Assembly: GCF_020991475.1 (NCBI RefSeq)
Contig: NZ_JAJMPA010000001.1
Coordinates: forward strand, 248,001-312,000
Source of the DNA: Pedobacter sp. MC2016-14
GTDB lineage: Bacteria > Bacteroidota > Bacteroidia > Sphingobacteriales > Sphingobacteriaceae
Length of the DNA: 64,000 nucleotides
Direction: 5' to 3'
Shown here one piece after another: positions 17,308-25,790 of this stretch. The notes beneath the pieces were generated by a model. It was not told the DNA's origin. It worked only from the letters and a program-made list of their open reading frames with translations, and ran no database searches. The first letter of the stretch is position 1; each line of letters starts with the position of its first letter. Both the position numbers and the translations under genes were made by a program.

Positions 17308-20300
17308 ATGTATAGGGAATTTAAAAATTTAGAATTAGCTAAAATAGGAGACGAAATACTAGAATTTTGGAAGGCAGAAAACATCTTTGAAAAAAGCATT
17401 TCTACCCGTGAAGGTCAGCAACCATTTGTTTTTTTTGAAGGCCCGCCTTCAGCAAACGGACTCCCCGGCATTCACCACGTAATGGCACGTGCCATTAAAG
17501 ATATTTTTTGTCGCTATAAAACCCTTAAAGGTTTCCAGGTAAAACGCAAAGCCGGTTGGGATACACATGGCCTGCCTGTGGAACTTGGAACAGAAAAAGA
17601 ACTTGGCATCACCAAAGAAGACATTGGAAAAACCATTTCTATAGAAGAATACAACAACGCCTGTAAAAGAACCGTAATGCGCTACACCGGCGTATGGAAC
17701 GACCTAACCGAAAAAATGGGTTATTGGGTAGATATGGATGATCCCTATGTTACCTACAAACCGAAATACATGGAATCGGTTTGGTGGTTGTTAAAACAGA
17801 TTTACGACAAAGGCTTACTCTATAAAGGATATACTATTCAGCCCTATTCTCCAAAAGCTGGAACAGGCTTGAGTTCTCACGAAGTAAACCAGCCTGGTGC
17901 TTACCGCAATGTAACCGATACCACCATTGTTGCTCAGTTTAAAACATTGCCAGAAACACTGCCTGCATTTTTGCAAGGTTTTGGTGACATTCATTTTCTG
18001 GCATGGACCACCACCCCCTGGACACTTTCATCCAACACTGCCCTTACCGTTGGGCCGAAAATAGAATATGTACTGGTTAAAACTTTCAACGCTTATACAT
18101 TTTTGCCGGTTAATGTAGTCCTCGCTAAAAACCTGGTTGGCAAGCAATTTGGCAAAGGCTTTTTTGCCAGTAGCAAGGCAGAAGATTTCAGCAATTTCAA
18201 AGAAAACGACAAACAAATCCCTTACCAGATCGTAGCAGAATTTAAAGGCGCAGACCTGGTAGAAATTAAATACGAACAACTTTTACCCTATACACTGCCT
18301 TACCAAAATCCGGAAAATGCTTTCCGTGTCATTGCGGGTGACTTTGTAACCACGGAAGATGGTACCGGAATAGTACATACCGCACCAACTTTTGGTGCTG
18401 ATGATGCTAAGGTGGCTAAAGAAGCAAAACCTGAAGTTCCTCCAATGTTGGTGTTGGACGAAAACGGCATCCCTGTTCCTTTGGTAGATTTGCAAGGTAA
18501 ATTCACTTCACACATGGGTGATTTTGCCGGAAAATACGTAAAAAATGAATACTACAATGCTGGCGAAGCACCTGAGAAATCAGTTGATGTAGAAATCGCC
18601 ATTCGCTTAAAAGAAGAGAATAAAGCATTTAAGGTGGAGAAATATGTACACAGTTACCCACACAGCTGGAGAACTGACGAGCCTTTGTTGTACTACCCAC
18701 TGGATTCATGGTTTATCAAGGTAACTGACGTTAAGGACAGGATGTTTGACCTGAACGAAACCATCAATTGGAAGCCTAAATCTACCGGTGAAGGTCGTTT
18801 TGGAAACTGGCTTAAAAATGCCAACGACTGGAACCTTTCACGTTCAAGATATTGGGGTATTCCTTTACCTATCTGGAGAACAGAAGATAAAAAAGAAGAA
18901 ATCATCATTGGTTCCGTAGAAGAACTTTACCAGGCCATAGAAAAATCGATCGCAGCAGGTTTTCAGAAAGAAAATCCGTTTAGTGGATTTGAAATCAGCA
19001 ACATGTCTGATGAGAATTATGACCTGATTGACTTACATAAAAACGTAGTAGACGAATTAATATTGGTTTCTCCTTCGGGAAAGCCGATGAAACGTGAGAG
19101 CGATTTAATTGACGTATGGTTTGATTCTGGTGCAATGCCTTATGCACAATGGCATTACCCTTTTGAAAACAAAGATAAAATTGAGGAGAACAAGGACTTT
19201 CCGGCAGATTTTATCGCCGAAGGAGTAGATCAGACCCGTGGATGGTTTTATACCCTGCACGCCATTGGTACGCTTGTCTTTGATAAAGTGGCTTACAAAA
19301 ATGTGGTTTCTAACGGATTGGTACTGGACAAAAACGGACAAAAAATGTCTAAACGTTTGGGCAACGCGGTAGATCCGTTTTTAACCATTGAAGAATATGG
19401 ACCGGATGCAACCCGCTGGTACATGATCTCAAATGCCAACCCATGGGACAACCTAAAGTTCGATTCGGAAGGAATTGCTGAAGTAAAACGCAAGTTCTTT
19501 GGCACCTTGTACAATACCTACGCATTCTTTGCTTTATATGCCAATATCGATAAATTCGAAATTGACGAAGACAATGAAACACCTGTTTCCGAAAGAAGTG
19601 AACTGGACCGCTGGATTCTTTCTTTACTGCAAAATCTGATCAATGAGGTAGACGAAAGCTACAATGCCTATGAGCCTACAAAAGCGTCGCGTGCTGTTCA
19701 GGCTTTTGTGGATGAACATTTAAGTAACTGGTACATCCGCCTATCCCGCCGCCGTTTCTGGAAAGGTGAAATGACTGCGGATAAAAAAGCAGCTTACGAA
19801 ACTCTATACACCTGCTTAACCAGTATTGCCCAGTTGATGGCACCTATTGCTCCTTTCTTTTCAGATTGGCTGTACCAAAACCTCACTGTAAATAAAAAAG
19901 GTGCAGAGCAGTCCGTACACTTAAGTTTATGGAAAGCAGGCGATGTGGCACTAATTGACAACGAATTGAACGAGCGCATGCAGCTGGCACAAAATATCTC
20001 TTCAATGGTATTGTCGCTGCGCAAAAAATCAAGTATCAATGTTCGTCAGCCACTGGCCAAGATTTTAGTCCCGGTGCTGGATCCTAAATTCTCTGAGAAA
20101 GTTGAATTGGTGAAAGAACTGATCCTTTCTGAAACCAACATCAAGAATATCGAATATATAACCGATACAGAAGGTTTCATCAAGAAAAAGATCAAGCCTA
20201 ATTTTAAAATGCTGGGCGCAAGGGTTGGAAAAGACATGAAGCTCGTTGCCGATGCCATCACCAATCTGGAACCTGCGAAAATAGCAGAACTGGAAAACAA

Positions 20301-20715
20301 GGGCGAGACAGAACTAACCGTAAACGGTGCTGCTGGTGTTACCACCTACACCATCCAAAGTACAGACCTGGAGATTATTGCCGAAGACATCCCCGGATGG
20401 CAGGTAACCAACCTGGGTAACTTAACTGTTGCTTTAGACATCACCATTACCGAAGAATTGAAACAGGAAGGATTGTCCCGAGAGTTGGTAAACCGGATTC
20501 AGAACTTAAGGAAAGAATTGGGTTTTGAGGTTACAGACCGCATCACAGTTACTTTACAAAAGGATAATTTGATTAACAATGCCGTAACACAGAATAAAGC
20601 CTACATTTGCGCAGAAATTTTGGCAGAAGACGTACTAATGGCAGATAACTTAGATAAAGGAAACAAAATAGTAATCGACGATGTTGAACTACAAATTTTG
20701 ATTGCACAACAATAA
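17308..20715 (+). CDS. ileS: Isoleucyl-tRNA synthetase
   Basis: Class I aminoacyl-tRNA synthetase charging tRNA-Ile, 1135 residues, the long form usual in Bacteroidota. The HIGH signature appears as GIHH at 54-57 in GPPSANGLPGIHHV and KMSKR is at 679-683. The large CP1 editing domain lies between them (TTTPWTLSSNTAL; GTGIVHTAP). The anticodon-binding domain and a C-terminal extension follow. An in-frame TTG directly precedes the ATG; the ATG (MYREFKNLELA) is preferred. A DksA-like gene and lspA follow in the same direction. Confidence 0.97.
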   Translation: MYREFKNLELAKIGDEILEFWKAENIFEKSISTREGQQPFVFFEGPPSANGLPGIHHVMARAIKDIFCRYKTLKGFQVKRKAGWDTHGLPVELGTEKELGITKEDIGKTISIEEYNNACKRTVMRYTGVWNDLTEKMGYWVDMDDPYVTYKPKYMESVWWLLKQIYDKGLLYKGYTIQPYSPKAGTGLSSHEVNQPGAYRNVTDTTIVAQFKTLPETLPAFLQGFGDIHFLAWTTTPWTLSSNTALTVGPKIEYVLVKTFNAYTFLPVNVVLAKNLVGKQFGKGFFASSKAEDFSNFKENDKQIPYQIVAEFKGADLVEIKYEQLLPYTLPYQNPENAFRVIAGDFVTTEDGTGIVHTAPTFGADDAKVAKEAKPEVPPMLVLDENGIPVPLVDLQGKFTSHMGDFAGKYVKNEYYNAGEAPEKSVDVEIAIRLKEENKAFKVEKYVHSYPHSWRTDEPLLYYPLDSWFIKVTDVKDRMFDLNETINWKPKSTGEGRFGNWLKNANDWNLSRSRYWGIPLPIWRTEDKKEEIIIGSVEELYQAIEKSIAAGFQKENPFSGFEISNMSDENYDLIDLHKNVVDELILVSPSGKPMKRESDLIDVWFDSGAMPYAQWHYPFENKDKIEENKDFPADFIAEGVDQTRGWFYTLHAIGTLVFDKVAYKNVVSNGLVLDKNGQKMSKRLGNAVDPFLTIEEYGPDATRWYMISNANPWDNLKFDSEGIAEVKRKFFGTLYNTYAFFALYANIDKFEIDEDNETPVSERSELDRWILSLLQNLINEVDESYNAYEPTKASRAVQAFVDEHLSNWYIRLSRRRFWKGEMTADKKAAYETLYTCLTSIAQLMAPIAPFFSDWLYQNLTVNKKGAEQSVHLSLWKAGDVALIDNELNERMQLAQNISSMVLSLRKKSSINVRQPLAKILVPVLDPKFSEKVELVKELILSETNIKNIEYITDTEGFIKKKIKPNFKMLGARVGKDMKLVADAITNLEPAKIAELENKGETELTVNGAAGVTTYTIQSTDLEIIAEDIPGWQVTNLGNLTVALDITITEELKQEGLSRELVNRIQNLRKELGFEVTDRITVTLQKDNLINNAVTQNKAYICAEILAEDVLMADNLDKGNKIVIDDVELQILIAQQ

Positions 20716-20728
20716 TTACTGTGGAACC

Positions 20729-20769
20729 GTCATGATTTTTCAAACTACAACTGAAGGATAAATCATGAC
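20729..20769 (+). other. Inverted repeat between ileS and the DksA-like gene
   Basis: GTCATGATTT (20729-20738) and AAATCATGAC (20760-20769) form a perfect 10-bp stem around 21 nt. It could be a weak terminator, a leader structure or a protein-binding site; no T run follows. Confidence 0.4.
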
Positions 20770-20801
20770 AGATCCATTACCAATAAAAACAAATTAGACA
20801 A

Positions 20802-21185
20802 ATGGAAAAATCGACAAAAACAAGGTATTCTGACAGCGAGCTCCAGGAATTTAAAGACCTGATCCAGGAGAAACTTCGCATGGCGAGAGAAGAATTTTTA
20901 GACTTAACAAACTCTTTAAGCAGCCCTAATTCTAACGGTACTGAAGACACTTCAGGTACGTACAAAACATTGGAAGATGGTTCTGCAACATTAGAAAAAG
21001 AACAATTGAACCAGTTGGCCGCACGTCAGAAAAAGTTTATTGAAAACCTGGAAGCTGCAATGGTACGTATTGAAAATAAAACTTATGGTGTTTGCCGCGA
21101 AACCGGAAAACTGATTCCTAAAGAACGTTTACGCGCTGTTCCTCATGCTACTTTAAGCATGGAAGCTAAATTGAAGCAGGCATAA
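20802..21185 (+). CDS. TraR/DksA family protein with degenerate zinc finger
   Basis: A 127-residue relative of DksA/TraR, which bind the secondary channel of RNA polymerase. I see the long N-terminal coiled coil (about 1-85) and the C-terminal finger region TYGVCRETGKLIPKERLRAV. Of the four Cys ligands of a classical finger only one remains, so zinc binding is unlikely in the usual form. The fold may be kept without metal. It sits between ileS and lspA, and its stop overlaps the lspA start (TAATG), implying translational coupling. Whether it works as a stringent-response cofactor is not shown by the sequence. Confidence 0.85.
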   Translation: MEKSTKTRYSDSELQEFKDLIQEKLRMAREEFLDLTNSLSSPNSNGTEDTSGTYKTLEDGSATLEKEQLNQLAARQKKFIENLEAAMVRIENKTYGVCRETGKLIPKERLRAVPHATLSMEAKLKQA

Positions 21186-21787
21186 TGAAGGGCTACACTA
21201 AACCCTTATTGGTCATTTTTTTAGTATTGCTGGCAGACCAGGCTTTAAAAACCTGGATCAAAACCAATATGTACATTGGTCAGGAATTTAAAATTATCGG
21301 TAACTGGTTCATTATCCATTTCACTGAAAACAATGGTATGGCTTTCGGAATGGAGTTTGGCGGTGAATTTGGAAAACTGTTTCTATCGCTCTTCAGGATT
21401 ATTGCAGTTGCCGGAATTGGTTATGGATTACATTACCTGATTAAAGGAAAACACCACAGGGGCCTGATTTTAAACGTTGCCCTTATTTTTTCAGGTGCAC
21501 TAGGCAACATTATAGATTCTGTGTTTTACGGTGTCATCTATAAATACGCTGGCTTGTTCCACGGACGTGTGGTAGATATGTTTTACTTTCCGATCCTGGA
21601 AGGTATTTTCCCGGCATGGGTACCCATTTGGGGAGGCGAAGATTATGTCTTCTTCAGACCGGTGTTCAACATTGCCGATGCAGCCATCTCAGTCGGTGTA
21701 ATTGTGATCCTGATTTTCCAGAAAACATACTTCAAGGAAGAGGTTAAAGAAGAAATTGGACCTAATAATGAGATTGTTGAAGATTAA
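21185..21787 (+). CDS. lspA: Lipoprotein signal peptidase (signal peptidase II)
   Basis: Inner-membrane aspartic protease that cleaves the signal peptide of prolipoproteins after lipid attachment. 200 residues with four membrane segments. The conserved motifs are FTENNGMAFG, GALGNIIDSVFYG and the two catalytic aspartates in GRVVDMFYF (Asp131) and FNIADAAIS (Asp165). It overlaps the DksA-like gene by one base. It serves the many lipoproteins in this genome (GldB, SusD and the epimerase here), upstream in the same pathway as lnt at 25791. Confidence 0.95.
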   Translation: MKGYTKPLLVIFLVLLADQALKTWIKTNMYIGQEFKIIGNWFIIHFTENNGMAFGMEFGGEFGKLFLSLFRIIAVAGIGYGLHYLIKGKHHRGLILNVALIFSGALGNIIDSVFYGVIYKYAGLFHGRVVDMFYFPILEGIFPAWVPIWGGEDYVFFRPVFNIADAAISVGVIVILIFQKTYFKEEVKEEIGPNNEIVED

Positions 21788-21863
21788 TTTAAAATTTATA
21801 GGCTACCCGCTTATGGAATTGGCATGATAATTCCATCTACAGGTAACACATAAGAAAATTAAT

Positions 21864-22577
21864 ATGAAAAAGTTATTTATTTTGGCCATTGCTGCCTTAT
21901 TGAGCATAAGTGCCCAGGCCCAACAAGTTGATTTACGTAAAAAAATCAGTGTAAGCGGAAGCGCCGAAACTGAAGTGATGCCCGATATCATATACATCAG
22001 TATCTCTTTAAAAGAATACCTTAAAGACGGCAATAGTAAAAAGAAAGTTGAAATCACCGATCTGGAAAACCAGCTCTTTAATGCCGTACAATCAGCGGGC
22101 ATTGCTAAAGAGAACCTTTCCATTACCAACTTATCGAGTTACACCGCTGTAGCCGAGAAAAAGAAAAACCCGGATTACCTGGCCAGCAAACAATACCGCT
22201 TAAAGGTAACGGACTTAAATAAATGGAATGCAATTATAGATGCCGTTGATGCGAAAGGTATTGCTTACACCAATATCGAAAGCTATGATTATTCTAAAAT
22301 TGAAGGCTTAAAAAAAGAGCTTAAAATTAAAGCCCTGCAAGCAGCCAAAGCTAAAGCAGCTTATCTGGTAGAAGCATTGGGTGATAAATTAGGCAGTGCC
22401 ATTGACATCCAGGAAGTAAACAACGAGCAGTTTCCACAGCCTATGTACCGCAGTAATGTGATGTACATGTCTAAAGCAGCAGAATCTGCTGATATGGCAC
22501 CAGCGGCAGAAATTGATTTTAAAAAAATCAAACTGAATTACGTTATGAATGTAGTTTTTGAAATCAAAGGAATATAA
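21864..22577 (+). CDS. SIMPL (DUF541) domain periplasmic protein
   Basis: A 237-residue protein with a signal peptide (ILAIAALLSISAQAQQ) followed by a SIMPL domain, recognised from the ISVSGSAETEVMPDIIYISI start, the NLSITNLSSYT segment and the helical QAAKAKAAYLVEALGDKLG stretch. Family members are periplasmic or outer-membrane-linked oligomers of poorly known role, linked to stress tolerance. It follows lspA by 76 bp and ends in a strong terminator. Confidence 0.85.
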   Translation: MKKLFILAIAALLSISAQAQQVDLRKKISVSGSAETEVMPDIIYISISLKEYLKDGNSKKKVEITDLENQLFNAVQSAGIAKENLSITNLSSYTAVAEKKKNPDYLASKQYRLKVTDLNKWNAIIDAVDAKGIAYTNIESYDYSKIEGLKKELKIKALQAAKAKAAYLVEALGDKLGSAIDIQEVNNEQFPQPMYRSNVMYMSKAAESADMAPAAEIDFKKIKLNYVMNVVFEIKGI

Positions 22578-22623
22578 TCCAACTGACCAGTAGACTGGAC
22601 AGTTTTTAACGAAATACCCTTTA

Positions 22624-22654
22624 AAAACCTATCAAACTTGCTTTGGTAGGTTTT
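22624..22654 (+). terminator. Rho-independent terminator after the SIMPL gene
   Basis: A 13-bp stem (22624-22636 with 22642-22654, one G-U pair) with loop CTTGC, and a run of six T at 22651-22656. Confidence 0.85.
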
Positions 22655-22712
22655 TTGTTTATAAAGAACTGAAGCTATGTTGGCTTATTTATAACCCTAA
22701 ATTCATAACACA

Positions 22713-23024
22713 ATGAAAAAATTAATTTACTCCTTCGCGTTGATCCTGACAATGGCTATCAGTGCAAATAATGTTTCCGCTGCAGATAAGGTTAAAGACA
22801 AAGTAGAGTTAACAGCTGAGCAAAAAGTAAAATTAGAGCGCATTACCAATCGTGTTGAAGAAATCAGACACATGGACAGGTCTAACATGACCAGAGCCGA
22901 GAAAAAAGAATTACGTAAAGAATTAAGAGAGTTAAAAGCAGAAGCCAATGCAACTGGTGGTGGCGTTTATCTTTCTGTTGGTGCAATCATCATCATCATC
23001 TTAGTGTTGATCTTGATCTTGTAG
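22713..23024 (+). CDS. Small exported coiled-coil protein with C-terminal membrane anchor
   Basis: 103 residues: signal peptide (to about residue 23, ANNVSAAD), a charged helical region (about 25-78, rich in Lys, Glu and Arg, likely coiled coil), a short glycine hinge and a very hydrophobic C-terminal segment (GAIIIIILVLILIL). This layout recurs in small hypothetical proteins of Sphingobacteriaceae. The function is unknown. It is a single-gene unit between two terminators. Confidence 0.75.
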   Translation: MKKLIYSFALILTMAISANNVSAADKVKDKVELTAEQKVKLERITNRVEEIRHMDRSNMTRAEKKELRKELRELKAEANATGGGVYLSVGAIIIIILVLILIL

Positions 23025-23040
23025 TCAAACACTATATATT

Positions 23041-23079
23041 TAACAAAAAAAGCTTCCCCAAAGGAAGCTTTTTTTGTTA
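23041..23079. terminator. Bidirectional terminator between the small protein gene and serS
   Basis: A perfect 17-bp stem (23041-23057 with 23063-23079) with loop CCAAA, flanked by A7 on one side and T7 on the other. It can end transcription of both convergent genes. Confidence 0.88.
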
Positions 23080-23100
23080 ATACAAGGTCATCAGAACCTC

Positions 23101-24372
23101 TTAATCAATAGTATCAAAACCAGTATATTTTACCAATACTTCAGGCAATTTAATGCCTTCCGCAGTTTGATAGTTCTCTAAGATGGCAGCTACAATACGA
23201 GGCAAAGCCAATGCACTACCATTTAAAGTATGCGCCAACTGGGTTTTACCAGTAGCACCTTTGTACCTTAATTTTAAACGGTTACTTTGGTAGGCTTCAA
23301 AATTAGATACAGAAGATACTTCCAACCAACGCTGTTGAGCCGCACTCCAAACTTCCATATCGTAAGTCATGGCCGCTACAAAGCCCATATCGCCACCACA
23401 CAGGCGCAATACACGGAAGTGTAAACCCAAATCACTTAACAAAGATTGCACATAGGTACTCATCTCTTCCAAAATCTCATAAGATTTTTCAGGATGCACT
23501 ACCTGTACCAATTCTACCTTATCAAACTGGTGTAAGCGGTTTAAACCACGCACGTGAGCGCCGTATGAACCTGCTTCACGACGGAAACACGGGGTATAAG
23601 CTGTATTTTTAACCGGTAGTTCATCTTCCTTTAAAATGACGTCCCTATACAAATTGGTTACCGGAACTTCGGCGGTCGGAATCAGGTATAGGTTATCTAT
23701 GGTAGAATGGTACATCTGTCCCTCTTTATCAGGAAGCTGTCCCGTTCCAAAACCAGAAGCCTCATTAACCATCAAAGGCACTTGCATTTCCTTATAGCCT
23801 GCTTCTGTAGCCCTGTCCAGAAAAAAGTTAATCAGCGCGCGCTGTAATCTTGCGCCTTTACCTTTATACACCGGAAAACCAGCTCCGGTAATTTTGGTGC
23901 CGAGTTCAAAGTCAATGATGTCATATTTTGAAGCCAGTTCCCAATGCGGCAAAGCATTTTCATGAAGTTGAGCGGGTTCACCATGTAAGGATACCACCTC
24001 ATTTTCTTCCGGAGTACTTCCTGCAGGCACCTGTGCACCTGGTAAATTAGGTAATTGCACCAAAGCATTGTATACATTTTGCTCTGCCAAAGCCAGCTGC
24101 TCAGACAAGGCTTTAATCTCTTCTTTATTGGATGTAGTCTGCGCTTTAATCAGCTCAGCTTCTTCTTTTTTACCCGCTCTCATCAACTCTCCAACTTGTT
24201 TGGCGTTGGCATTTGCGATAGCAGAAAGGTTATCCAGCGAATTTTGAGTTTGTCTGCGTTCTTCATCAAACCTGATGATTTCATCAACCAGTTCTGGCTG
24301 TTTAAAATTACGCACACTTAAGCGCTCTAAAACTTTCTCTCTATTTTCACGGATATAGTTAACTTGCAGCAT
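23101..24372 (-). CDS. serS: Seryl-tRNA synthetase
   Basis: Class II aminoacyl-tRNA synthetase for serine, 423 residues. It has the N-terminal tRNA-binding coiled coil (about 25-105), then motif 2 (TPCFRREAGSYGAHVRGLNR) and motif 3 (NGSALALPRIVAAILENYQ). I chose the ATG at 24372 (MLQVNYIREN, the family start). The longer frame opens with a TTG at 24399 that overlaps a perfect -7 promoter box. It diverges from rsmI with only 30 bp between start codons. Confidence 0.96.
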   Translation of the reverse strand: MLQVNYIRENREKVLERLSVRNFKQPELVDEIIRFDEERRQTQNSLDNLSAIANANAKQVGELMRAGKKEEAELIKAQTTSNKEEIKALSEQLALAEQNVYNALVQLPNLPGAQVPAGSTPEENEVVSLHGEPAQLHENALPHWELASKYDIIDFELGTKITGAGFPVYKGKGARLQRALINFFLDRATEAGYKEMQVPLMVNEASGFGTGQLPDKEGQMYHSTIDNLYLIPTAEVPVTNLYRDVILKEDELPVKNTAYTPCFRREAGSYGAHVRGLNRLHQFDKVELVQVVHPEKSYEILEEMSTYVQSLLSDLGLHFRVLRLCGGDMGFVAAMTYDMEVWSAAQQRWLEVSSVSNFEAYQSNRLKLRYKGATGKTQLAHTLNGSALALPRIVAAILENYQTAEGIKLPEVLVKYTGFDTID

Positions 24373-24387
24373 TATTTTATTTTTTAA

Positions 24388-24395
24388 CAAAGATA
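24388..24395 (-). promoter_or_regulatory. -7 element TATCTTTG for serS
   Basis: A perfect TAnnTTTG on the minus strand, 15 bp before the serS ATG, implying a very short 5' leader. It lies in the 30-bp gap between serS and rsmI. Confidence 0.5.
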
Positions 24396-24402
24396 ACAAG
24401 TT

Positions 24403-25125
24403 TTGGAGAATAACACGGAGGGCAAACTATTTCTGGTACCTACCCCTATTGGCAATTTAGAAGACATGACCTTCAGGGCAATCCGTGTCTTAAAAGAAGC
24501 AGACATCATTCTGGCCGAAGACACCCGGACCAGTGCCCCTTTGCTGAAACACTTTGGCATCGATAAAAAAGCCTACTCCCACCACCAGCACAATGAACAC
24601 AAAGCCACTGCTGAAATCATTAAGTTTTTAAAAGAAGGAAAAAATGTAGCCCTGATTTCTGATGCCGGCACACCAGCCATTTCAGATCCCGGGTTCTTTC
24701 TGGTACGTGAAGTACTCAAAGAAGACCTTGCGGTAGAATGCCTGCCCGGTGCAACTGCTTTTGTACCTGCTTTAGTGAATTCCGGCCTGCCTTGCGATGC
24801 TTTTGTATTTGAAGGATTTTTACCGGTTAAAAAAGGCAGACAAACCCGCATGAAGAAATTGGCAGAAGAAGAACGCACGATTATTTTATATGAAAGTCCG
24901 CACCGCCTGCTGAAAACATTAACGGAGTTTATCGCCTATTTTGGTGCAGAGCGACAAGCATCGGTAAGTAGAGAGCTTACCAAAATGTATGAAGAAACAG
25001 TGCGTGGCACTATAGAAGAAATAAAATCACATTTCGAAAACAATATATTAAAAGGAGAATTTGTAATTTGTATTGCCGGCGCCGAAGAAATAAAGAAAAA
25101 TAAAAAGAACGCTAAAGACATATAA
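24403..25125 (+). CDS. rsmI: 16S rRNA 2'-O-ribose methyltransferase (C1402)
   Basis: SAM-dependent methyltransferase of the tetrapyrrole-methylase fold; RsmI modifies C1402 in the decoding centre of 16S rRNA. 240 residues. Family motifs are KLFLVPTPIGNLEDMTFRA, ILAEDTRTS, ALISDAGTPAISDPGF and the FEGFLPVKKGRQ segment. The start is a TTG (ME-N-N-T-E-G) at 24403, with no ATG before the conserved KLFLVPTP. The PH-SHOCT gene follows after 22 bp. Confidence 0.93.
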   Translation: MENNTEGKLFLVPTPIGNLEDMTFRAIRVLKEADIILAEDTRTSAPLLKHFGIDKKAYSHHQHNEHKATAEIIKFLKEGKNVALISDAGTPAISDPGFFLVREVLKEDLAVECLPGATAFVPALVNSGLPCDAFVFEGFLPVKKGRQTRMKKLAEEERTIILYESPHRLLKTLTEFIAYFGAERQASVSRELTKMYEETVRGTIEEIKSHFENNILKGEFVICIAGAEEIKKNKKNAKDI

Positions 25126-25147
25126 CGCACACTTAACTTAACACAAC

Positions 25148-25777
25148 ATGAATTTAATAGATAGATTTTTAAGCGACGAACAAGATCCAAAAACCGTTGA
25201 AAAGGTACTGGGCAAATTGAACGATATGCTAACCACCAATGAAGAATTGATTTACCTCGCTGTTCAAAAAAAACCTGCGGTAAACTTGCTTCCTGATTGC
25301 ATTGCTGTAAGTAACAAAAGGATTTTTTACTGTGAACCCGCCAATTTTGGCATCACCATGAATTTTAAAGACATCTCCTGGAAAAGCATCAAGGAAATCT
25401 CTTCTAAAGAAGAATTGTTTGGCTCTAAATTTATTTGTGTTCCACAGTACGGAGAAAATATCATTACGGAGTTTATCCCCAAGGTGCAAGCCAGAAAACT
25501 ATATCAGGCAGCCTACGAGCAACTGGAGAAATTTAAAGAAGAGCAGAGACAAAGTGAAATCGAAGACAGGAGGCCGGCTCCTTCTCCCGTAACGGTAAAT
25601 GCACAACCGGCTGAAACCATCCTTGAACCTGTAGCGCCAGTTAGTAAACCTGCTGTTGAAGATACCGAAGATGAAACTACCCTTAAATTAAGGAAACTAA
25701 AAACCTTGTTTGACAAACAACTCATTACCCTGGAAGAATACGAAGCTAAAAAAGCGGACATTCTGGATAGTTTATAA
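25148..25777 (+). CDS. PH-like domain and SHOCT domain protein
   Basis: 209 residues. The N-terminal half resembles bacterial PH (YokE-like) domains (NEELIYLAVQKKP, then CIAVSNKRIFYCEP and IKEISSKEELFGSKF). A Pro-rich linker (about 135-170) leads to a C-terminal SHOCT helix pair (LRKLKTLFDKQLITLEEYEAKKADIL). SHOCT domains are short oligomerisation or tethering modules. The function is unknown. It lies in the direction of rsmI and lnt, 13 bp before lnt. Confidence 0.8.
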   Translation: MNLIDRFLSDEQDPKTVEKVLGKLNDMLTTNEELIYLAVQKKPAVNLLPDCIAVSNKRIFYCEPANFGITMNFKDISWKSIKEISSKEELFGSKFICVPQYGENIITEFIPKVQARKLYQAAYEQLEKFKEEQRQSEIEDRRPAPSPVTVNAQPAETILEPVAPVSKPAVEDTEDETTLKLRKLKTLFDKQLITLEEYEAKKADILDSL

Positions 25778-25790
25778 TTGCCGGATTTAA

